64,000 bases of DNA from Heracleum sosnowskyi (lineage: Eukaryota > Streptophyta > Magnoliopsida > Apiales > Apiaceae): the NCBI GenBank assembly GCA_030848705.1, contig CM061243.1, positions 111,190,674 through 111,254,673 on the forward strand, given 5' to 3'. The notes under the pieces are model-generated. The model was not told the DNA's origin. It searched no databases and was given only the letters and a program-made list of their open reading frames with translations. Positions 56,340 to 64,000 of the stretch are shown here, one piece after another. The first letter of the stretch is position 1. Every line of letters begins with the position of its first letter. Made by a program: the position numbers and the translations under genes.

Positions 56340-58609
56340 ATGGCTTCAACTGCTTTCACTTCTTCTGGGTTAGAGTTCGTTCCTAATAATTATGCAGCTC
56401 CATTAAACACTGTCCATGCACCAGCGGCGTTTCATATCATACAAGACTTTCTTGCTCAGTCAGCAATTGGGCGTGCTTTGGTGGAGCCTGCAAATCATGC
56501 CACAGTTGTTCTTGAAGAATCTATGGCTACTCACACAAAGATTCTCTCTGTTACTCACCAGGTACTTGAACAGGGTGAGGAAGTTGATCAGACTTTAAAT
56601 ACTGATGCTACAGAAAATGTTCCAGAGATTATTGCAGAGATTCCAGTACAAGAGGCTGTAGCTGAAAATGATGAGAATGTTGCAACGAATGTTGCAAACT
56701 CTGAGATTCCAGAACCAGATGCAGAGACTAATAATGATGATGATAGTTCTGATCATTCCCAAGAGGAGTTATTTGAGAGTCAAGCAAACTCTGATGAGCT
56801 AAGAGAGGTCAATCGAGCTACGGCTGAGCATTTTCAAGAGATGTACTTTTCAAATTGGTCGAACAAGGATACTATCTTTTCTGATGAGAGAGCTGCAGAC
56901 TTTGTCACAAAGTCATCTAAAGAGATTACAAATCCAGAGCTTCTCACTCATCTCAAAGCCACAATTATCCAAGTCAAATCATTAAACAATCGTTTTGATG
57001 CTTCTGACAAGGTTATTGAAGGTCTAAGGAATGATATAGCTGCAAGGGAACTTACACAACAGAAGGATAAATCATTGTATATTTCCTTGTGTAAAGATCA
57101 GAAAGTTTTTGATTCCAGGTTGTCCAAGGTTGAAGAAAATCAAGTCAAAATGTCAACTAAGTTGGATGAAATTGCAAATTCCATTGAATTGCTCACATCA
57201 GTTTTGCTGTCTGATGATGTCAAAAAGGGGGAGAGAGTGCCTCAAGACAAATGCAAGAGCTCTCAAACTCTGACTCGGAAAGATGACACTACTGATGGTG
57301 GTGCAAAAGGTAAAAATCCAAGGACAAGGAATGTTCAAAGGCAAGGGAGGAGATCAAACTCTGATGCTCAGAATGCTGATGGAAAAAGATTATACACTGA
57401 AGGGCAGTCTTCTTCAAGGGTTAGAAGTTTACTTCTTTCCTCTAAATCTCCAGTTACTGATGAAGAAGTTGCTACACAGTTATTCTTAGCAGAACATGGT
57501 AAAGATGTTACTATTGAGGATATCCAGGCAGAAGAAAAATTGCTTGCTGAAGAACACAGGAAAGATGTTGAAGCTGGAATCTACAAACAGAAGGTTATCA
57601 AGGCTTCGAGGAGAAAAGAAAAAGGAATTGTTATCAAAGAGAATGTAAACTCTGATCAGAGTTTACAGTACTCAAGGAGGCCTATTGGTTCAAACGCTGA
57701 TAAAGGTAAAAGCGTGATGATTGAAGAGCCTAACCTGGAAAAGAAGAATTATTCAACCTCTGACAATGCTCAAGTTGATGTTATTGTTAAGAATGTGCCA
57801 ACCTCTGACAATGCTCAAGTTGTGCAAACTCAGCTATCTTCACCACTCCAAGGTTTCAAAAGATCTTCATTACCTGAAACTCTGAAGCCTAGCCAGGTGA
57901 ACTTTCTACAAACCAGAACAGTACTTGAAAACAATCTTATGATAAATCTGGTTTGGGTTCCCACAATGAGAAAAGAGTTAATAATAGTCCTTTAGATCAT
58001 ACATCACTGGAAGAACCTGGTGTTGGGGTTACTCAAGAAAACCTTGATAAACTAGAATCTGTTCAGATGATTTACCACAGAGGCTTGAAGAAGGAGTTTT
58101 TATTATATTTTATGGCTGATGGCAGAGTTTATAGAATTGGAGAAGATGATATTCGTCTGAAATTCTGGGAAGAGCTAGAGTATGTTCTATATCTCCTGAA
58201 GATCAAAAATAGAAATACTCATAATGCTGCTCTAGTTTTAAAAGACAGAATGATGAAATCGAAAGTCCTTTTTGGAGGAAGTGTTTCTAGTGCTTATATT
58301 CCTAAGTACAGAGATGCACATGGAAAGTTGGTGGAAATGAAGAAAAATAGTGCTAGATTCAGGACTGCACTAGATAAGAAAGTTCTAGAGTTCAATCTAG
58401 AGTCTGATAAGGCTTTTTATATCAGACTTGGCAATGAAATGAACAAGAACAACATCTATTCTTTAAGGGCTGCCATTTATCAAATTGGTGAAGATGAACC
58501 AGAATTAAAGGAGCTGAAGAAGGATATGATTGCTGAACTAGATCGAGCTGAGAGAAAGTTACTGTCAGATTATATCAGGACTGTACCTGATATCCAAGAA
58601 ATTCAGTAA
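56340..58609 (+). pseudogene. Sire-4 ORF3 (envelope-like), frameshifted
   Basis: I prefer ATG 56340 (MASTAFTSSG) to the upstream ATG at 56241, whose hydrophobic lead is leader-like sequence. The N-terminal motif FHIIQDFLAQSAIGRAL corresponds to the start of the Sire-1 ORF3 domain, but most of that helical domain is missing. An acidic, coiled-coil middle follows. A frameshift near 57940-57960 separates the C-terminal part (to 58609), which has a helical domain and FYIRL as in Sire-3. Function unknown. Confidence 0.8.
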
Positions 58610-58772
58610 AGTCTGACTGTAAGTTTTTATGTTTTCTGTTCTAAGTTAAATTTAAACTCTGTTTTAAAATTAAACTCTGACATATTTTAAACACTGCATT
58701 TGTTATATGTTTTGACATCATCAATTATCTGTTTAACTTGTACATTTTTATTATGCACAAGTTGGGGGAGAT
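58610..58772 (+). other. Sire-4 3' UTR and polypurine tract
   Basis: Contains AAACTCTG words at about 58656 and 58672. The last bases, GTTGGGGGAGAT (58761-58772), are the polypurine tract. Confidence 0.85.
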
Positions 58773-59318
58773 TCTTAGATATAATTGCTGACGTCTGTTC
58801 ATCAGTGTTTAAGTACCAGGTACATATCAGAGTTTATCTAGAAGCCAGTCAGAGTTTGATAAAGTCTGACTGGGTGAAGAGTTCACATTGAAGCCAGTCA
58901 GAGTTTGATAAAGTCTGACGTGGTGATAGTTGACTTAGCTGTCGGTGCAAAGATAAAGATTCTAGAAGCAATATATTCTGAAGATGGAAAGAAGCAGAAT
59001 ATATTGATACAGCTAAGGAAACGGAATAGAAGATTGAAGCAATCCTTAATTGATATGAATTGTATAGCTAATTTATAGGAGTATCAATTAGATAAGGATT
59101 GTATGTAGCTGTGTACTATATAAACACAAATAGGTTATCCCTAGAAGGGACGCGAACATTGAATATATTATTCTTGTAACCTAGTAGCTCTTTGTGATTC
59201 ATTAACATCACTAAGAGAGAATTATTTAATATAATTCAGTTTGTTGATTTACAAACTTGTGTTTCTTGATTGTTATTCTTATACATACTTGATTATATAT
59301 TGTGTATTCGGCCTAACA
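58773..59318 (+). repeat. Sire-4 3' LTR
   Basis: 546 bp, four differences from the 5' LTR seen, one of them at the second base (TC instead of the terminal TG). CAGTT follows at 59319-59323. Confidence 0.93.
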
Positions 59319-59323
59319 CAGTT

Positions 59324-59466
59324 GCTGCATCACTCATTCCGTTGATGAGCTTCCTGTCAACGAAACGCTGCAAAGCATGTCATTCCGTTGACAGTTACAA
59401 AATGACTTAATACAAAATCTACTAAGTGTTTTTATAATTATCATCAAGAACAAAATATTCATAACA
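59324..59466 (-). repeat. Sire-3 3' LTR, second piece
   Basis: Continues the LTR after Sire-4. Its right end ATAACA is the reversed TGTTAT start of the LTR. It contains two CGTTGA words and one TCAACG. Confidence 0.88.
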
Positions 59467-59481
59467 ATCTCCCCCAATTTA
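59467..59481 (-). other. Sire-3 polypurine tract
   Basis: Reversed it reads TAAATTGGGGGAGAT directly before the LTR start, the same AGGGGGAGAT-like form as in Sire-1 and Sire-4. Confidence 0.85.
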
Positions 59482-59659
59482 TGACTGATAGAATAACAGC
59501 CATAAATCAACAGCCTTGATGATAACAAAAACACTCAGTCAAATTACACATGATAAAAATAGAAATTGCATTAAGCTTCATTGAATTTAATTGAAATACA
59601 AAGTAGGAAATCTTACAAAACAAGTGCACAGAGTTGCTCCTCTAGTCTGAGCAGATTTT

Positions 59660-62600
59660 TCATCTTTGCCTCTGTGGTCTTGTTTTCTTCCCTTTTCTTG
59701 CATTGTTCTCCTCAATCTGAGCTTGAAGTCTTATGTAGAAAATCTTCTCTTCTTCATCTTGATTCCCCAACCTGGATTGCATTAATATGAGAGTTTCATT
59801 GGATGCCTTTTCCAGTTGGTCTTCTATTCTGAAGAATCTTCTACAGTTGTCCTTGTCTCTGAATTCCATCATCCAAAAAGGTTGGAGATGAATTTTCTTT
59901 CCTGTTTGAGAGACCTTCAATACTCTGGGAAGTGCACCAGGCTTGTTCCAGCTAGCTTTGATTTGGCAAATTTTGGAGACAACCTCAGACTTGGCCGTTT
60001 TGGTAAAACCAAAATCTTTCTTCAGACATTTAAACACAGATAGCAGTGTCTGATAGTCTTCTCCCAAAATCCTGTGTAGAGGCCAAACCTGTTCTCTCCC
60101 ACCCTTGTAGACAAACACCAATCTCTCTGGTAGTTTGTAAGAAGCTGCTATTCCTCTCACTTCAACCAGGTCATCAAGATTGATATGTAGGTCAGACTCC
60201 TCCCTGATATCAGCAATGTAGATGAAGTCTTCTGGGTTGGTAGGGGGTTTCTCAGCTTGTGGTCTCCTTACAAGAATTGGCTTAGCCTTGGCAGCCCTCT
60301 GCTTAGATTTCTTCTTTGGATCCATTTCAAAGAGGAATTTTGGAAAGTTGGCCTCATCAAACTCAATTGGCTCTCCCTTTGGCTCAATTGGCTGTTCATG
60401 GAAATTGACAGGATGTTTAGGATCACAGGCTAACTTTACCTCAGAAACTGGATCAGGAATTCTTGGAGGTGCAATAGGTACAGAAGATTCTGTTGCAATA
60501 CTCTGAGAGTCATCATTCTCAAAGGCTATGTTTCTCCTAGCTCTTGCCTTTGGTTGCCTTATGCTCTTCTTTGTACTCCTTTCCTCTCTGGCTTTTTCTT
60601 CTAGCTGTCTTTCTTCTTCATCAAGAGACTGAGCAACTGCAAGTGCTTGCATTGCTGCTCTTTCTGACTCTTCAGCCTTAGCTTCAGGAAAGTTTGGGTG
60701 ACCAGCCCAAACACAGATTTCTTGTCCATTCCTGTAGACAATTGCCCTTTGCATCCTTATCTCAGAATCATTGCTTTCCTTGCATTTTGTGATAAGTAGT
60801 CCAAGAAGCTTGAGCTCATCTGGATAAGGTGCAGGATAGAAAATCCTTGCTATGTTTTTGCCCTTTGGTTTAGCAGGGGACTTGGGAGATAATCTTCTTT
60901 GAAGTGTAGCTTGTTCCACATCCCTAATGCATGAAGTTTGTCCTTTTTCCTTCCTTGGACCTTGAGTGACTCCATGTAGAAGGGGCTTTACCTCATAGAA
61001 AGAATTGGTCTGTGGCTCCCATTCCGTTGATACTAAAACCATGGCATTCGTTGATGGTGTTGTAGAAGTAGCTTGATCCGTTGATGAATTTGAATTCTTT
61101 GTAGTTTCAGCTATCTTCTTGACTCTTGCATCTATGTTAGCCCAATGGTCTTTTATCTGTTCAGTAAGTGTTAGCCTCATAGATGCTTGTTTAATTAAGT
61201 CAATACCATCCAGTTTATCCTTTCCTGACTCCCCCATAGCTAGTGGCTCCTTTGGCAGGGAAATGGCTAGGACCATAACCTTTGTAACTTGAATGTTAAG
61301 CTCCTTAGATTTCTCCCCCTTTTTGTTATCATCAAAAGGAATGACTGGGAGTCCTTGATCTGCCACTAGCTGGGCTAAAAGTTGGGTTTGCTTCTCCTGT
61401 TCCCTTTGCATTTGAGATAAAGTAGCTTCCACCTTGTCCACTCTAGAAGAGAGAGTCTTCAAGGAGGTAGCCACCTCAGGTTCCTTAGAGAAAAACCTGT
61501 TCATCTTGGACACAGTGAGAAGAGGGACCTTTTCATCAAGCCTCCTATCAGAAGCATCCTTCAGGTTCCCAATAGAATCCTTGATTTCCCTTGCTTCATT
61601 CCTAGTCTGCAGCATCTGTAGCCTTTGAATTTCCAGAGAATCCATGATGGCTTTGTAGAATTTCTTGTCAGTGACACTTGCAGAATCATGAGCCAGGTAG
61701 GCCTCATTATACTGCCTAGTAATTGCAGTATCCAAGTTGATTCTTCCATGCATATCTTGAGAAAGCCAGTTTGGTGTAGGGGGCATCACAGAAGTCCCAG
61801 TCTGTGAAGTGATAGCCACCTGTACCTTGTCACCAAAACTGTCATCATCATCAGAAAAATCAAACTCACCACTTGTTGCAGCTCCTGGAGACAGATTGGT
61901 GATTGCATCCTTTGCTCTTTGCATAGATGCAGTTGTATGGATTAGGTTGAAAGACCTTTATGCCTCCACATTGCCCTGCTGAGCCATAACCTGATAGGCT
62001 GGCACAGGATGAGTAAAGGTCTCAGGATCCAGGGAAATACTATCCAGAGTTTGTTGATAATGCTCTTGGAAAGTAAGTTCCCTTTCTCCCTCATGAACCT
62101 CCATTAACTCACTTGCAATGGCTGCTTCCTCCCTTGCTGCTCCTGTAGTCCCTTCTCTCTCTCCTCTATTTTCTTGCATCATGGGCTCCCCATGGCTCAC
62201 ACCTCTCACACCCTCACTTTCATCTACTAAGGTGGAACCCTCAGCCTCTCCTTTTGCCTGACTGGAAGAAATAGTCAGCCTCTCACTCTCAGCCTCTCCT
62301 TTTGCCTGGCTGCAAGCCAGCCTCTCAGTTTCACTCCCTCTCAATCCTAGAAGTGTTTCAACTACCACTAGATCATCTGCACTAGTTGTGGAAACAACTT
62401 GATTTTCAATTAGAGGTGCAGAATGAACTATCAACGGTATGGTAGTTTGAATTGTCAACGGTATGGATACCGTTGATGGAGAAACACTTGTCAACGAAAG
62501 AGACTGTTTCGTTGATGAAGTCAAGAAAGCACTTTGAGAATGTGAAATTACAGTAGAATCTGTGGTGATTGATTTTAGAGATTGTTCCACAGATCCTCTT

Positions 62601-64000
62601 GTAATTTCAGAAAAGGATGATTGGTGGCCCAACAAATCACTTAACAAGTGATGGTCACCAATTTCAGAGTGGGGTTTCTCCAAGAAAAGAGTTGGAGAAT
62701 CAGGGATAGATGAATGGATCATATCCACATCTAATGACTGAGTTGGTGAATTTTGTGGAGTTTGTTCAAGATTGATGTTTAAAGAATGGGACTGTAACCC
62801 CAGAGTAATGATAGGGGTTACATCAAACTGAATTTGAGATACTGGAAGTGTTGCTTCCAGTGTGTGTGCACCCTGTGAAACCTGGGATTTTTGTTTCACT
62901 CTCCTTTGGTATTGGGAAAAAGTAGACTATGGGCTTGAAGTGTCCCTTACCCTCTTGGAGTGTGCTCTTGGAGGAGAGCTTGTTTCAATAATTACATCCT
63001 TTTGGGAGGATGCAACTAGATTTGTGCTTAAATCCATATTACTCATTGTGCCTTGTTGGGAAGACACAATGGGGCTAGGCTGGATCTCACTCATCTTTCA
63101 TTCATTATCCTTAGGGTTTCTTTTATGTTCACCCCTTCCCTCACCTCTTACAACACCTGCACCACTCCCCTTAGGTTGTGTAGTGGATTTTACAACAGGT
63201 GCCTTTTGGGAAGCACCTGAGGTTGGCTTGGAGGATTTCTTTGATTTTGGTTTTGTTGCTGGGGAAGGAGCCTGTTGGGTCACAACTACAGACTCCACAA
63301 CAACAGGGTTGGGTAAAACAGTAGAAGTAACAGCTATACTAGCAGGGATAACAGTAGTTACCTCAATTATTGGCAGATACACCACTGGAACATCACCATT
63401 GTGGTTCAGCCTCAGTATGTCTGTCAATACTCTCTTTTCTTGTACAAAGCAATCAAACCTAGAAACAGAGTTAGAGATAACCAATGGTGTTGAACTAACA
63501 TGGTTAGCCAACATCATCAGAAATCTAGCATAATAGATATTTTTCTTCCTATTAGCCTTATCACCCAACTTAGCACCAATTTCATACATAAGTTGGGTGC
63601 TAAAGTTGTAATATCTATCAGTTAGGAGCATGGTAAATAGAATCAACATGGAATTAGTTAATGCATCAAAATTACTAATTTTACCAGAAAAGACCTTGAT
63701 GAATGCATCAGCTAAATAACTGTATTCCCTAACCAAACCTCTCCTAATTATTTTACCCAGATTATCAGTAGGCAAAGAGTAGTTTATGGAATTTAGCATG
63801 TTAATCATTTCAGTATATGTAGGCAAAGCAGAGCAATTATTTTCAGGAAGGTGTAAGCATGCTTGCAACACATCAGAATTGACTATGTACTCATTACCTT
63901 GAATGGTGAATTGCAAAGTGCAATTTGTCCCACTGTACTCACATGAGGTCCAAATCTCCTCGATTATCTCATTGTAGAGTGGTGTAGAGTGAAACATTGC
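59660..64000 (-). pseudogene. Sire-3 ORF3 (envelope-like), with in-frame stops
   Basis: One minus-strand frame runs from the window edge to 59660, over 4.3 kb, broken only by stops at 63098-63100 (TGA), 62927-62929 (TAG) and 61958-61960 (TAA); no frameshift is seen. The N-terminal helical domain (LQFTIQGNEYIVNSDVLQAC) corresponds to residues 80-130 of Sire-1 ORF3, so some 60 residues probably lie outside the window. A Ser/Thr/Pro linker, coiled-coil stretches, a Lys/Glu-rich part and a C-terminal domain with FYIRL follow. Function unknown; no membrane segment seen. CGTTGA motifs sit in two linker stretches. Confidence 0.8.

Larger units (their letters stand above)
35732..59318 (+). mobile_element. 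Sire-4: Sirevirus interrupted by Tekay-5
   Basis: 546-bp LTRs, target duplication CAGTT (35727-35731 and 59319-59323), PBS, gag, pol, ORF3 and polypurine tract. Without Tekay-5 it is about 10.7 kb. Gag, pol and ORF3 all carry breaks, so it is non-functional although the LTRs differ at only four positions seen. The gag, with three zinc knuckles, is quite different from the Sire-1/Sire-2 type. Confidence 0.93.
34855..64000 (-). mobile_element. Sire-3: minus-strand Sirevirus interrupted by Sire-4
   Basis: The left end TGTTAATCCC is the reversed CA end of its 3' LTR. The LTR runs to 35731 and resumes at 59324 after Sire-4 and one duplicated CAGTT, ending at 59466. A polypurine tract and ORF3 follow, read on the minus strand; gag, pol and the 5' LTR lie beyond the window. 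Removing Sire-4 gives an LTR of about 1020 bp. Confidence 0.88.

Noticed and set aside
62862..63533. 223-residue plus-strand frame opposite Sire-3 ORF3
   Set aside because: Antisense shadow of the Ser/Thr/Pro-rich linker; no domain and no promoter.

Overview
This is nuclear DNA of a flowering plant, probably a eudicot with a large, repeat-rich genome. The evidence is AT-rich spacer sequence, Sirevirus-type Ty1/copia elements, Tekay and Tat type Ty3/gypsy elements, plant-style Helitrons, and primer sites for the initiator methionine tRNA. I see no intact host gene. Almost every base can be assigned to a mobile element or the decayed edge of one, so the window is best read as a map of insertions inside insertions. 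The species cannot be named from the sequence.

Left part (1-28404). Three related Helitrons lie in the same orientation: Hel-A (3' part only, 1-2878), Hel-B (3075-21282) and Hel-D (22397-25750). Each ends in a short GC hairpin followed by CTAG. Hel-B is split by a small minus-strand Helitron, Hel-C (3422-17518 including its own insert). Hel-C is split by Sire-1 (4191-17360), a full-length Sirevirus with intact gag, pol and a 1171-residue third ORF, 1385-bp LTRs and a 5-bp target duplication. A 1.09-kb tandem duplication supplies an empty copy of the Sire-1 site, and Hel-D supplies an empty copy of the Hel-C site. Hel-D also holds a transposon with near-perfect inverted repeats of about 198 bp, carrying an exon of a zinc-finger/RGG gene. 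Then come 2.6 kb of AT-rich DNA with old MITE-like and Helitron remnants.

Right part (28405-64000). This is a five-level nest. A minus-strand Tat-lineage gypsy (28405-31607) is cut by Sire-2 (plus strand, from 31608). Sire-2 gag is cut at 34854 by Sire-3 (minus strand, 34855 to beyond the window end). The 3' LTR of Sire-3 is cut by Sire-4 (plus strand, 35732-59318, target duplication CAGTT). Sire-4 is cut between pol and its third ORF by Tekay-5 (minus strand, 42135-55014, target duplication CTAAA). LTR divergence agrees with this order: Tekay-5 shows 4 differences in 3573 bp, Sire-4 shows 4 in 546 bp.

The most unusual signal is that each of the four Sireviruses carries its own private short motif, repeated in both orientations: CGGTATGACC in Sire-1, GGAATGACTAT in Sire-2, AACTCTGA in Sire-4 and CGTTGA in Sire-3. 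The motifs cluster in the LTRs. In Sire-1 they also stand just upstream of a TATA box before ORF3, and in Sire-3 and Sire-4 they lie inside coding linkers. This looks like a family-specific regulatory code, possibly driving ORF3 from an internal promoter. A second shared signal is a splice-acceptor-like TTGCAG/GG at the start of the pol frame in both Sire-1 and Sire-4.
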